Shown piece after piece: positions 25,627-34,451 of a DNA stretch of 64,000 nt (its first letter is position 1; every line of letters begins with the position of its first letter). The notes below the pieces were generated by a model. It searched no databases. It had not been told where the DNA came from and saw only the letters and a list, made by a program, of their open reading frames with translations. The stretch is from Sporolactobacillus pectinivorans (GTDB lineage Bacteria > Bacillota > Bacilli > Bacillales > Sporolactobacillaceae): contig NZ_NXGA01000001.1 in NCBI RefSeq assembly GCF_002802965.1, positions 2,006,102-2,070,101 on the forward strand, in the 5' to 3' direction. A program made the translations under genes and the position numbers.

Positions 25627-27126
25627 ATGCGATTAAAAATTAATAAGGAGATTTCCTTACCTGTGTTTCTGCAAATCAAAGACAGCATCAAAGAACAAAT
25701 TCTTTCGGGAATACTCCCGGCTGGATTTGTTCTACCGCCGGAAAGAAAAATGGCTTCTGAAAATGATGTGAGCCGGACGACGGTGATCAGAGCCTATGAT
25801 GAATTGAAAGCTTTAGGACTTGTTGCGTCTTACCGTGGAAAAGGGACTGTGGTGACGGATAAAAAAGAACCGTCCCATAGCGAAAACCCAAACGTTTTTC
25901 CATTGTCCTGGTACCCACTGTTTGAAAAAAAACTGGGAAATGTTAGTGATACGATCACGGATCTAATGGATGTCGGAAGCAGGCGTGATACGATCTCTTT
26001 CGCTGCCGGTGTGGGTGATCCGAGCTTGTATCCGATTCATCAGCTGCAGGCTATTCAAAACGAGGATACTTTCAATAATGATGTGCTTAATCTCAGCGCC
26101 GTTGAAGGGTACTACCCGCTTAGAGAAAGTTTGAGCAAATTGATGGAACTACGTGGTGTTTCTACATCCGCAAAAGAAGTAATGGTTCTTTCCGGCTCGA
26201 TGCAAGGAATTGATTTTGCAGCCCGAACTTTTCTTTCCCCAGGAGATGCGGTCATCGTTGAAGAACCAACCTTCCTGCAGGCGATCCAATGTTTCAGAGC
26301 GGCAGGTGCTAGGATTATCGGTATTCCACTTGACCATGGAGGAATCCGTACCGATGTGCTTGAGGCGCAGCTTGGGCGATATAAACCTAAATTTATCTAT
26401 ACGATTCCTACATACCATAACCCTACAGGGATTGTGATGAGTATGGAGCGACGGATGGAATTGCTGCGTATCGCCTATAAATACCAGGTTCCGATTTTGG
26501 AAGATGACCCTTATGGCGAAATCAGTTTCGGCCGGCAGAAGCTTCCTCCGTTGAAAACGCTCGATCAATATGGGTATGTGATCTATTTAAGCACGTTTTC
26601 TAAAGTGCTTTTCCCGGGAATGCGTGTGGGATGGGTCGTTGCACCGGAACCCGTGAGGAAAAAATTCGTCCTGTTGAAGCAGATTACCGATCTTCATGTG
26701 AATACACCAGGACAATTTTTGCTGGATCGGTTTCTTCGGGAAGGACATTATGAACCACATTTGCGACATGAATTAACGACTTATGAAAACAAAAGAAATC
26801 TTATGGCCGCGGCTTTGAAACAAGAGGAGGGACTCGTCACTTTCGATAGCCCAGATGGGGGATTTTATCTATGGTGCAGGATTCCGTACAATATCCCGCA
26901 AAAACAACTTCTTTCACTATGCGCTTCAAAAGGCGTACTTTACACGCCTGGTAATGTTTTCTATCCGCAGGAGAGTGATGGGGAGCACTTGCTAAGATTG
27001 AATTTCACGTATGAATCTCGTGAACGTATTGAAAAGGGAATATCGGTCTTCATGGATGCAGTGAAGAAATTAAGCAGACACAATACAAAAATGAATCCGA
27101 TTATAGAGTCCAGACCAATTGTTTAA
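25627..27126 (+). CDS. MocR/PdxR-type GntR regulator with aminotransferase domain
   Basis: A 499-residue fusion. The N-terminal GntR winged helix (LPVFLQIKDSIKEQILSGILPAGFVLPPERKMASENDVSRTTVIRAYDELKALGLV) is linked to a fold-type I aminotransferase domain from about residue 110. The PLP lysine is in STFSKVLFPGMRVGW, and the substrate-binding region has TIPTYHNPTG. MocR proteins use the PLP domain as a sensor. ATG 25627 follows GAAGGAGGAG. The gene lies directly upstream of a stand-alone aminotransferase and a LysE exporter, which it may control. Confidence 0.9.
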   Translation: MRLKINKEISLPVFLQIKDSIKEQILSGILPAGFVLPPERKMASENDVSRTTVIRAYDELKALGLVASYRGKGTVVTDKKEPSHSENPNVFPLSWYPLFEKKLGNVSDTITDLMDVGSRRDTISFAAGVGDPSLYPIHQLQAIQNEDTFNNDVLNLSAVEGYYPLRESLSKLMELRGVSTSAKEVMVLSGSMQGIDFAARTFLSPGDAVIVEEPTFLQAIQCFRAAGARIIGIPLDHGGIRTDVLEAQLGRYKPKFIYTIPTYHNPTGIVMSMERRMELLRIAYKYQVPILEDDPYGEISFGRQKLPPLKTLDQYGYVIYLSTFSKVLFPGMRVGWVVAPEPVRKKFVLLKQITDLHVNTPGQFLLDRFLREGHYEPHLRHELTTYENKRNLMAAALKQEEGLVTFDSPDGGFYLWCRIPYNIPQKQLLSLCASKGVLYTPGNVFYPQESDGEHLLRLNFTYESRERIEKGISVFMDAVKKLSRHNTKMNPIIESRPIV

Positions 27127-27174
27127 ACAAAGACTTTGGTGAAAAGATCATTGAGTGGGAGGAAGATTATTTTG

Positions 27175-28383
27175 ATGGAAAAATTCTCAGAGCGATCAAG
27201 ACACGTCACATCCTCAGCGACACGTGAAATTATGAAGGTGACCGAAAGGCCTGAAGTGATTTCTTTTGCAGGAGGCCTTCCGGCGCCGGAACTTTTCCCG
27301 ATTGAAGAGATGAAGGTAGCTTGTGAAGCCGTACTTTCTGAATCTGGAGAACAGGCTTTGCAATACAGCACAACCGAAGGCTATCTGCCTCTTCGCCAGG
27401 ACATTGTCAGTCGATTAGAGGCGATTGGCATTCATGCAACGACCGATCATATTCTGATGACCACCGGCTCGCAGCAAGGACTGGATTTAACCGGTAAACT
27501 GTTTCTTGATAACGAGGATACGGTCATCTGTGAGAGTCCGACCTATCTCGCAGCCATACAGGCATTCAGTGTATACAATCCCAACTTTGTCGAAGTGCCC
27601 ATGGATGAAGACGGGATGCTCATGGATGAATTGGAACGTGCCCTCCAAGCTTATCCCGATGCAAAATTCATCTACACCATTCCGGATTTCCAAAATCCCA
27701 CAGGCCGAACACTGAGCTTGAAAAGGCGGAAAAAAATGATTGCGCTTGCGAATCAATTTGATGTCGTTATCGTTGAAGACAATCCCTATGGTGCCGTTCG
27801 TTTTGCGGGAGAAGCGCTGCCGCCTGTAAAAAGCCTTGATACGGAGGGCCGTGTAGTCTATATCAGTACATTTTCTAAAATATTTTCGCCGGGTCTGCGC
27901 CTGGGCTGGATCTGTGCAGATCAGGTTTTTATTGACAAATACGTTATGTTCAAACAGGCTGCCGACCTGCATACTGACAGTTTTGCCCAAAGAATTACCG
28001 CAAAATATATCGAACTCTTTGATCTTGAAGCGCATATTGAAGACATCCGGACGGTTTATCTTTCCCGACGTCAGAAGATGATTGACTGCATTAAATCTTA
28101 TTTTCCAAAACAAGTTAAACATAGCTCGCCTGAGGGCGGTCTGTTCCTTTGGGTTGAATTGCCCGAATCCGTCGATACACAGGAAATTTTTGAAGAATGT
28201 CTGAAACGTCATGTTGCTTTTGTTCCAGGTAATGCCTTCTATCCGGGTCGCGTAAAGAACAACACATTCAGATTAAATTACTCAAACATGCCGGAAGAAA
28301 AAATTGTAGAAGGCATGAAACGATTGGGAGCGGTCCTCACAACTGCTGTGAACAGCAGTACCGTGCAATCCTCACGCGAATAA
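27175..28383 (+). CDS. PLP-dependent aminotransferase (2-aminoadipate type)
   Basis: A 402-residue class I/II aminotransferase. It has FAGGLPAPELFPIEEMK near the N-terminus, TIPDFQNPTGRTLS in the middle and the PLP lysine in YISTFSKIFSPGLRLGW. It resembles the aminotransferase domain of the MocR protein just upstream (similar blocks in the same order), suggesting a shared ancestry. ATG 27175 and an adjacent TTG at 27172 both follow GGGAGG. Likely acts on an amino or keto acid connected with the downstream LysE exporter. Confidence 0.88.
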   Translation: MEKFSERSRHVTSSATREIMKVTERPEVISFAGGLPAPELFPIEEMKVACEAVLSESGEQALQYSTTEGYLPLRQDIVSRLEAIGIHATTDHILMTTGSQQGLDLTGKLFLDNEDTVICESPTYLAAIQAFSVYNPNFVEVPMDEDGMLMDELERALQAYPDAKFIYTIPDFQNPTGRTLSLKRRKKMIALANQFDVVIVEDNPYGAVRFAGEALPPVKSLDTEGRVVYISTFSKIFSPGLRLGWICADQVFIDKYVMFKQAADLHTDSFAQRITAKYIELFDLEAHIEDIRTVYLSRRQKMIDCIKSYFPKQVKHSSPEGGLFLWVELPESVDTQEIFEECLKRHVAFVPGNAFYPGRVKNNTFRLNYSNMPEEKIVEGMKRLGAVLTTAVNSSTVQSSRE

Positions 28384-28549
28384 GGCGCGAGTGCCGGCTA
28401 AATTGTTAAATTTTATTTCAACAAATAGATTATCAACATACTAACATTGAGCGACAGGACTCTCTAATGTAAATATATAGAATTAATTAAAAAATAATCC
28501 ATATATGTTGGTTGCTATGCTTGCTGTCTAAGAAATTGGGGTGGATATC

Positions 28550-29131
28550 GTGAATTACAGTGCTTTTTTAACTTATGTCATTATTCTTACTTTCACACCA
28601 GGACCGAATAATTTAATGTCGATGGAGGAGGGGAAGCGCGTAGGTTTTCGAAAGTCGCTTCAATTTGTGTCTGGCATTTTTGTCAGTTTCCTGATGCTGG
28701 CTATCGTTACGCTAATATTTACTGACAGTTTGAAGGATTACGTCCCGGCAATTGAGCCTTGGTTCAAAGTATTGGGTTCGGCCTATCTCCTTTATCTGGT
28801 ATGGAAGATGTTTGGATCGTCAAATGCCATGGATAGAGAAAATGACTTGCATCGAATTGCATTTTTTTCCGGAATGATACTAAATTTCTCTAATATTAAG
28901 ACCATGCTTTTCTTATTAACAGGCTATTCGTCGTATATTTTAACAGCCTATCAAAGTTTTAACATCGCCATAATGTTTGGTCTGTTGATGTGCATCGTAG
29001 GGCTCTGTTCATTGCTGCTTTGGGCTTCATTAGGTTCGCTCTTCAATCGTTTCTTTCATCGCCATGAAAAAGTTGTTAATACAGTGCTTGCCATTTTGCT
29101 CGTTTACTCAGCCATTGAGATTTGGCTGTAA
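28550..29131 (+). CDS. LysE family amino acid exporter
   Basis: A 193-residue membrane protein with about six helices. The LysE/RhtB signature TFTPGPNNLMSM lies at residues 12-23, and a GxxxG-containing helix follows. GTG at 28550 is preferred because GGGGTGG is upstream. Probably exports an amino acid; the neighbouring aminotransferases suggest a related role. The gap 28384-28549 shows no terminator, and the transcript may be shared. Confidence 0.87.
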   Translation: MNYSAFLTYVIILTFTPGPNNLMSMEEGKRVGFRKSLQFVSGIFVSFLMLAIVTLIFTDSLKDYVPAIEPWFKVLGSAYLLYLVWKMFGSSNAMDRENDLHRIAFFSGMILNFSNIKTMLFLLTGYSSYILTAYQSFNIAIMFGLLMCIVGLCSLLLWASLGSLFNRFFHRHEKVVNTVLAILLVYSAIEIWL

Positions 29132-29226
29132 ATAAATCGGTTAATGATATGCAGCAGGTTCATTAAAACTGGATAATTTGTATTTCTGTTATTATCCATA
29201 GCCGTATATTGAAAAGATTTAGCAAT

Positions 29227-29262
29227 TTATTAGTTGACTAAGTCAACTAATAAATCTATAAT
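29227..29262 (+). promoter_or_regulatory. Perfect promoter embedded in a MarR operator
   Basis: TTGACT (29234-29239) and TATAAT (29257-29262) are separated by 17 bases. A 27-base perfect inverted repeat, arms TTATTAGTTGACT and AGTCAACTAATAA around one central A, spans 29227-29253 and covers the -35 and spacer. A MarR dimer bound here would block RNA polymerase. The GTG of the MarR-GNAT gene is 23 bases downstream. Confidence 0.85.
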
Positions 29263-29284
29263 TTTAAAAAAAGGAGGGGTATTC

Positions 29285-30199
29285 GTGTCTGATCATTCTA
29301 CTGTTTTACAAATAAGAGATTTTAATCGTTTTTACACAAAAGTATTAGGATTACTGAACAGCCATATTCTCTTCAGTGACTTTTCGCTGACCGAAGCACG
29401 TATCCTGTTAGAGATTAAGACCATTGAAGCATGTACGGCAAAAAAGCTTATTGAAAAACTGGACATTGATCGCGGCTATTTAAGCCGAATCTTAAAAAAG
29501 TTTGAGAATGGTAAGCTGATCAAACGCAGTGTAACATCTTCCGATAAGCGAATGAGTGTGATCGCACTCATGGACTTAGGTATTCAGAAACTCCGCGAAT
29601 TGGAGAGCAAATCTAATTTTCAAATTGAAGAACTGCTGAATACTCTGGACACGGAAAAGAAAGATCAAGTACTGTCTGCAATGGGGACAATTAAAACCCT
29701 GCTAGGCAGTCAATCTCATGAGCAGATTCGATCCTTTCAAAAGGAAGATTTGCCATTCATTGTCGATGCACACAGAGACTTATACAATCGGGAATATGGC
29801 TATAATAAGAAATTTGTACAGTATGTGGCCGATGCTGTTACTGCATTCTCTGATCATTACGATGCTGATCGGGAAAATATTTGGATTCTTGATGTGAACC
29901 ATCTTCCAAAAGGTGTGATCGCCATCGTTAAAGAAACAGATACAACGGCTCAACTTCGCTGGTTTCTTTTGGATCAGTCGCTGAGGGGAGGAGGCTTTGG
30001 TCATAAGTTACTTGATGAAGCCATACAGTTTTGCTGCAAACATGCGTACAAAAAAGTGGTCCTGTGGACTGTCAGTGATTTAAAGGCCGCACGGCACTTA
30101 TACAAAAACAAAGGGTTCCGTTTAGTTGAACGACACGAAAATCAGGAATGGACCAATCACGTGATTATAGAAGAGAAATGGGAGCTATTACTGGAATAA
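29285..30199 (+). CDS. MarR-GNAT fusion protein
   Basis: A 304-residue protein. Residues 1-145 form a MarR winged helix (FSLTEARILLEIKTIEACTAKKLIEKLDIDRGYLSRILKKFENGKLIKRSVTSSDKR). Residues 150-304 form a GNAT acetyltransferase domain with the acetyl-CoA loop as DQSLRGGGFGHKLLDEA and the end motif ARHLYKNKGFRLVE. Such fusions both bind DNA and acetylate a ligand or protein. GTG 29285 follows AAGGAGGGG; an in-frame ATG upstream lies inside the promoter. Predicted autorepressor through the palindrome upstream. Confidence 0.88.
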   Translation: MSDHSTVLQIRDFNRFYTKVLGLLNSHILFSDFSLTEARILLEIKTIEACTAKKLIEKLDIDRGYLSRILKKFENGKLIKRSVTSSDKRMSVIALMDLGIQKLRELESKSNFQIEELLNTLDTEKKDQVLSAMGTIKTLLGSQSHEQIRSFQKEDLPFIVDAHRDLYNREYGYNKKFVQYVADAVTAFSDHYDADRENIWILDVNHLPKGVIAIVKETDTTAQLRWFLLDQSLRGGGFGHKLLDEAIQFCCKHAYKKVVLWTVSDLKAARHLYKNKGFRLVERHENQEWTNHVIIEEKWELLLE

Positions 30200-30710
30200 A
30201 AGTTTTTTGCAATAACTGTGCTACCTCTATTCTAAGATCTTACATATTACTTTTGCATCGATTTGAGAATCAATGGTCCGTTAGCTTTGTAAATCGAAAT
30301 ATTTGAAATCATCCATATTCATCAGTTTTTACCGTTAAGTTATTAATCTGTTTTATACGCCGTTAATGCTTAATCTAGCATTTGACAAGAAAGGACAGAC
30401 TTTGTCGCAATTTTTATGCATTGTCTTAAGTTAAATAACATTGAATCACGCAGAAAGAAATAGTATCAATCCGTGATAGAAGCTATCACGTAATTGAGTG
30501 TGCTATTTACCCATATTACTCAAAAAGGTTTGATGCCACTGAAATTCTTGTAATTCAGCTAAAACTCGTACCAATAACACTGCCATCTATGGCCTTGATT
30601 ATTATAGATAATAGAAAATCCATTATAAATGTAAAAAGTGCATTTTCAAGTGGACCGAGTTGTAAGGTAGAGCCTTTCAATAATTTTAGTTTCTAGAGGG
30701 AGTATCAAGT
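30200..30710. other. 510-base gap without a gene
   Basis: No ORF with a ribosome binding site on either strand. CGTGATA and TATCACG form a small hairpin at 30471-30489, and the rest is A+T-rich. Possible location of a decayed gene or an unrecognised small RNA. Confidence 0.35.
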
Positions 30711-31502
30711 TCAACCAATAAAGTCAGATATTGCCTCTGTCATCTCGTTTGCATAACTAATCAATTGCTTTTTAACTGTTTTGATCTCAATATCATGTAC
30801 CATCGCGCTAGGCATAAAGACTCCGAGAGACAGGATAATTTTATGGTTTCGGTCGAAAACGGGACAGGCTAAAGCAGATATTCCATGATTATACTCTCCA
30901 TCACTTTCTGCAATCCCCTTTTGCCTAATCTGATTCATTTGTTCCTCTAAACGCATCGGGTCCGTCAAAGAGCGCTCGGTGTACTTTTGTAATCCTCCAT
31001 TTTTCTTTATTTGATCTGTAAGTTGCTGATATTCAGAAGAGTCCAGAAATGCCAGAAAACATTTTCCCAAAGCTCCGGCAGGGATAGGAAACGTTTCTCC
31101 TACAGAAACAGTCAGCCGGACTCGGTGCAGCGGTTCATGTTTTGCCAAATACATTAATCGGTCGTGCTGTACTCTTTTCACCAGAACAGCAGTCATTCCT
31201 GTATCCTCTGACACCCGGGGCAAATATGAAATTGCTTTTTTAATAGTATGATTGACGTTCCGTGCGCGGCTGCCCAGAGCAATTAAAGAAGCTCCCAGTG
31301 AGTAGTGCCTGCTGTCTTCGTCGTAATGAACGTAACCTTTCAAGGCCAACGTCTTTAGAATGCGCATACATGTACTTTTACTGATTGCCAGTCCCTTGGC
31401 TACCTCTGTCAGTGTCGTTTCGTTATTTTCTTCGAGTGCAAGCCACTCCAAGATTTCCAGAGAAGCGTGTACCGAGGGTACGAAGTTTTCTTGGTCTTTC
31501 AT
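30711..31502 (-). CDS. IclR family transcriptional regulator
   Basis: A 263-residue protein with an N-terminal HTH (SVHASLEILEWLALEENNETTLTEVAKGLAISKSTCMRILKTLALKGYVHYDEDS) and an IclR ligand-binding domain (LVKRVQHDRLMYLAKHE, ETFPIPAGALGKCFLAFL, RQKGIAESDGEYNHGISALACPVFD). ATG 31502 is preferred over a codon 9 bases upstream because GAGG lies 8 bases before it. Divergent to a YciI-family gene, a likely target. Confidence 0.88.
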   Translation of the reverse strand: MKDQENFVPSVHASLEILEWLALEENNETTLTEVAKGLAISKSTCMRILKTLALKGYVHYDEDSRHYSLGASLIALGSRARNVNHTIKKAISYLPRVSEDTGMTAVLVKRVQHDRLMYLAKHEPLHRVRLTVSVGETFPIPAGALGKCFLAFLDSSEYQQLTDQIKKNGGLQKYTERSLTDPMRLEEQMNQIRQKGIAESDGEYNHGISALACPVFDRNHKIILSLGVFMPSAMVHDIEIKTVKKQLISYANEMTEAISDFIG

Positions 31503-31615
31503 TTGTTTCACCTCATCATCAAGTTCAGTTGACGCTTATTTAAAAAAAGAATATATTTAAACAGTACCATATATAAAACACAATTTCAAATATGAAACTA
31601 ATGGAGGGCATATTT

Positions 31616-31900
31616 ATGGTTATTGCAACACTTTCTTATATCAAATCTATTGAGGACGTAACACGTGCTTTACCGCAGCACAATGAATATCTGGACAAGT
31701 ATTACTCAGAAAAGAAATTTATTTTTTCGGGCAGAAAAAATCCGCGTACCGGTGGAGTTATTCTAATGAATACTTCACTGGATGAAGCCAAGACGATTGC
31801 TCAGACTGATCCTTTTTATAAACACCAAATTGCTCAATATGAATTCATTGAATTTTTCCCGACGAAAAGTGACACGGGTTTTTCAAGTTTTATAAATTGA
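31616..31900 (+). CDS. YciI family protein
   Basis: A 94-residue protein with the ferredoxin-like alpha-beta fold of the YciI/muconolactone isomerase group (ATLSYIKSIEDVTRALPQHNEYLDKYYSE, RTGGVILMNTSLDEAKTIAQTDPFYKHQIAQYEFIEF). YciI proteins have a conserved His and Asp but no agreed reaction; the PQHNEYL and TDPFY blocks are present here. The ATG follows GGAGGG. Divergent from the IclR gene. Confidence 0.82.
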   Translation: MVIATLSYIKSIEDVTRALPQHNEYLDKYYSEKKFIFSGRKNPRTGGVILMNTSLDEAKTIAQTDPFYKHQIAQYEFIEFFPTKSDTGFSSFIN

Positions 31901-32309
31901 GAATTATTGCTGCTGTGCTGAAAATAGTGCATGCGTTTGAGAAGGGTATCGTGCTCTTTTTTGCATAGGAAGTAGGAGAATGATGAGCGTGCCATTGCTG
32001 CTATACAAAGCTGATAAATGATGTATTTTAGTTTGCCTTGAAAGGCCAGCTCATTCATTTTATAAAGCGACATTTGTCGCTTCTTTTTGTTGCCGAGAAA
32101 CAAAAATGTACAGTGAATCCATACGATTGCATGATTTAAAACTGATTACTGATTATTGTGCCCGGAACAGTTTATCTCCAACGGATTTCGTTAAATTTGT
32201 ATGCGCTTAGATCTTTGCCACCCGTAGTAAAAATTTCCGGCCAGAATAGCGGAGGATCGATCAGAGACGGAAGGACTGAAGAGACTATTTTGTGGAGGGA
32301 ATAAGGAAC
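31901..32309. other. 409-base gap without a gene
   Basis: The region between the YciI gene and the 3' end of the citI-like gene. A minus-strand open frame (31834-32103) has no ribosome binding site and overlaps yciI, so it is not called. GCGACATTTGTCGC at 32066-32079 is a small perfect hairpin. Confidence 0.4.
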
Positions 32310-33287
32310 TTAATAAGACATGTTATCCAATTGATCAATTAGATTGATGATTTTTACAGCGGTCAATTCATCTGTAATCAGCGTATTGATGAGTCCCCCT
32401 CTCAGAGCACCGATAACGGCATGCGCCTTGAATCTGTTTGTGACAACGGCCACTCTGTCTTTAATTTTTTTGATTGCCGACATGCCCACACCAAAAACTT
32501 TCTCATTGACATCAGTGGACAGAATGCGCCCGTTTTGATCAAATAAACGACCGTAGAGTGCGCCGACAGCGACGTTACTTAGTGATTCATCCTGCCGCAA
32601 GTAGTTTTTCCATAAAAAAGTTGAAAAAATAGAATCAGGTGTTCCGATACCAGTAAGCAGAATATCAATATTTTCCAGAGCGATGATGGTCTCATTGATA
32701 ACCGGTTCGAGCTTTAAACTTTCCCGAACCTGATTACTCATTATGTATAAAGGTGCATACAGAAAAAGATATTTACTGTCATATTTTTCGGCTAAGCGGC
32801 GGATGAGGTCTGGCGTGTCGATGGTAACATCTCTTTTCCCCGCAGTCCCAAGAGGCTGAACAATGGTTATCGGAAGGCGATGCGGAGGATTAATATTTTG
32901 AATCGTCTGGTAGAGCGTCGCGCCCCATGTCAGTCCGACGACACTGTCCCGCGTAATTAAAGATTCTATAAAACCAGCCGCAGCCTTGGCAACGATTTGT
33001 TCTGTATCAGATGAATTGGTGTGGACGGTTCTAAGTACAATAATCTGTTTCAGATTAAATAATGACTTAATTTTACTTTCGAGAGACGTAATACGCCGTT
33101 CAGTACGGTTTATAGAAATTTCCACTATTTTAAGATCAATGGCTTCCTGAAGCATTTTTGAAATTTTGAATCGCGTCGTATTGAATTTTTCAGCAATGTC
33201 AGTTTGAGTCAGATTGTCTTTATAATATAAAATAGCAATTTTCGCCAATAGATCTCGATATTCTTCATCCTCATTTATCATGCGCAT
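32310..33287 (-). CDS. citI: SorC/DeoR-family citrate locus regulator
   Basis: A 325-residue protein. The N-terminal HTH (AILYYKDNLTQTDIAEKFNTTRFKISKMLQEAIDLKIVEISINR) is followed by a SorC sugar-phosphate-isomerase-like ligand domain (VGLTWGATLYQTIQNI, VQPLGTAGKRDVTIDTPDLIRRLAEKY, DILLTGIGTPDSIF, LYGRLFDQNGRIL). This architecture and its position next to citG match CitI of lactic acid bacteria, which binds citrate and activates the locus. The ATG at 33287 follows GGGGAG. It lies directly downstream of citG and is co-transcribed with it. Confidence 0.82.
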   Translation of the reverse strand: MRMINEDEEYRDLLAKIAILYYKDNLTQTDIAEKFNTTRFKISKMLQEAIDLKIVEISINRTERRITSLESKIKSLFNLKQIIVLRTVHTNSSDTEQIVAKAAAGFIESLITRDSVVGLTWGATLYQTIQNINPPHRLPITIVQPLGTAGKRDVTIDTPDLIRRLAEKYDSKYLFLYAPLYIMSNQVRESLKLEPVINETIIALENIDILLTGIGTPDSIFSTFLWKNYLRQDESLSNVAVGALYGRLFDQNGRILSTDVNEKVFGVGMSAIKKIKDRVAVVTNRFKAHAVIGALRGGLINTLITDELTAVKIINLIDQLDNMSY

Positions 33288-33304
33288 TGCTCTCCCCTTC
33301 TGCA

Positions 33305-34168
33305 TCATCGAGAATCGAACAGTTTTCTTTGAACATCCTCTAAAAAAACAACGACTGAAAGCAGATCGGCGCTGCCTCCGGGACTGATCCCACGAACGCT
33401 GTAATCCCGATCCATTGCCTTGATTTTATCCATCCCTGCCCGGGTTTCGACAGCGCCTAGACGTAAAGCTTCTGCTGCATCTTTCTGTACTCTTTTAAGT
33501 GTATCGACATCCGCCCGGTGCAGCAGTGTTGAGTCATCACAGTTAGCCATGATACTGAGCAGCGTTCCGACCAGTCTGTCGTTCTTGGACAGATAGTGAT
33601 GTTCCCTATAATAGGGCAATCCGTAGCGGAAGGCGCTGGGAACCCCTTTCGCCACTTCACCCCGGATACCGGTTATGCCGTATTTTTTATATATTTTTTC
33701 ACCATAAGTAAGGTTTTTTGTCTTTGAACTGTGCATGAGTTCTTTTTCAATGAGATGAGCGGTCATCGTTTTGATCACGTCTTGCGCAGTATAAAAGTCA
33801 CTATGTAAAGTATAAGTTTTTGCTACAGCGGATGCAACGATTCCCATTAGAAAGATCATACCCTTGTGGGTATTTACGTTATGAGTTGCTTCAAACATTT
33901 CTTTTTCCATTAATATGCCTATCGGCCTGATCTTGTCCAAAAGATCTTCGTCCGCAACGTCTTTTTCCAAACCGATCTGGATCATATTTTCAAAATAGGG
34001 ATTAATGGACACGGTGCTGTCTATAAAAGTGTAAAAGTCCATATCAGTATGTGCGCCGCTGGAAATAGGTGAGACCAGTCCGGGGGACGGAAAACAGCTT
34101 ATTTCGTAAAGCATGGCTTTCAATACGGACTGATTAATTATCTGGGCAGCAGTTAGGTTTTCATTCAT
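33305..34168 (-). CDS. citG: Triphosphoribosyl-dephospho-CoA synthase
   Basis: A 287-residue CitG protein. It condenses ATP and dephospho-CoA into the precursor of the citrate lyase prosthetic group. Conserved blocks include CFPSPGLVSPISSGAHTDMD, NTHKGMIFLMGIV and GGSADLLSVVVFLED. The ATG follows AGAGGA. It is transcribed divergently from citCDEFX and upstream of citI. Works with CitX, encoded at 38219. Confidence 0.92.
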   Translation of the reverse strand: MNENLTAAQIINQSVLKAMLYEISCFPSPGLVSPISSGAHTDMDFYTFIDSTVSINPYFENMIQIGLEKDVADEDLLDKIRPIGILMEKEMFEATHNVNTHKGMIFLMGIVASAVAKTYTLHSDFYTAQDVIKTMTAHLIEKELMHSSKTKNLTYGEKIYKKYGITGIRGEVAKGVPSAFRYGLPYYREHHYLSKNDRLVGTLLSIMANCDDSTLLHRADVDTLKRVQKDAAEALRLGAVETRAGMDKIKAMDRDYSVRGISPGGSADLLSVVVFLEDVQRKLFDSR

Positions 34169-34261
34169 GAATAAAATCCTCTTTCCTCAGCGTTCAACTC
34201 ATTTTAGCTAAGCTATTTTTAATAATCAACAAAGGTTAAGACAGTGACATAGAAGAACGCC

Positions 34262-34420
34262 TTAACAAATGTAAATTATAACAACAAATGTATAAAAAGA
34301 AAAAGCAATTTACGGCAAAATCAATGCTTTTTAGACATGAAAATGATGATTTAAACGTTTGCTATTGATTTTTTAATTTTATGAGTCTAACATATGTTTT
34401 GTTGAAATAACATTTGTTAA
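34262..34420. promoter_or_regulatory. Divergent cit control region with repeated AACAAATGT sites
   Basis: TTAACAAATGT (34262-34272), AACAAATGT (34283-34291) and inverted ACATTTGTTAA (34410-34420) repeat one motif on both sides of the A+T-rich centre. AACATATGTT at 34389-34398 is a related palindrome. These are the best candidates for binding sites of the CitI-like activator, which in Weissella and Leuconostoc acts from A+T-rich operators between the divergent cit operons. Confidence 0.6.
34350..34363. promoter_or_regulatory. Possible catabolite-responsive element
   Basis: TTTAAACGTTTGCT resembles the cre consensus TGWAANCGNTNWCA at most but not all positions. Repression of citrate use by CcpA would make sense, but three positions differ, so this is tentative. 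Confidence 0.35.
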
Positions 34421-34451
34421 ATGTGGCATAAGCCGGGGGAGGTGATTTGAT

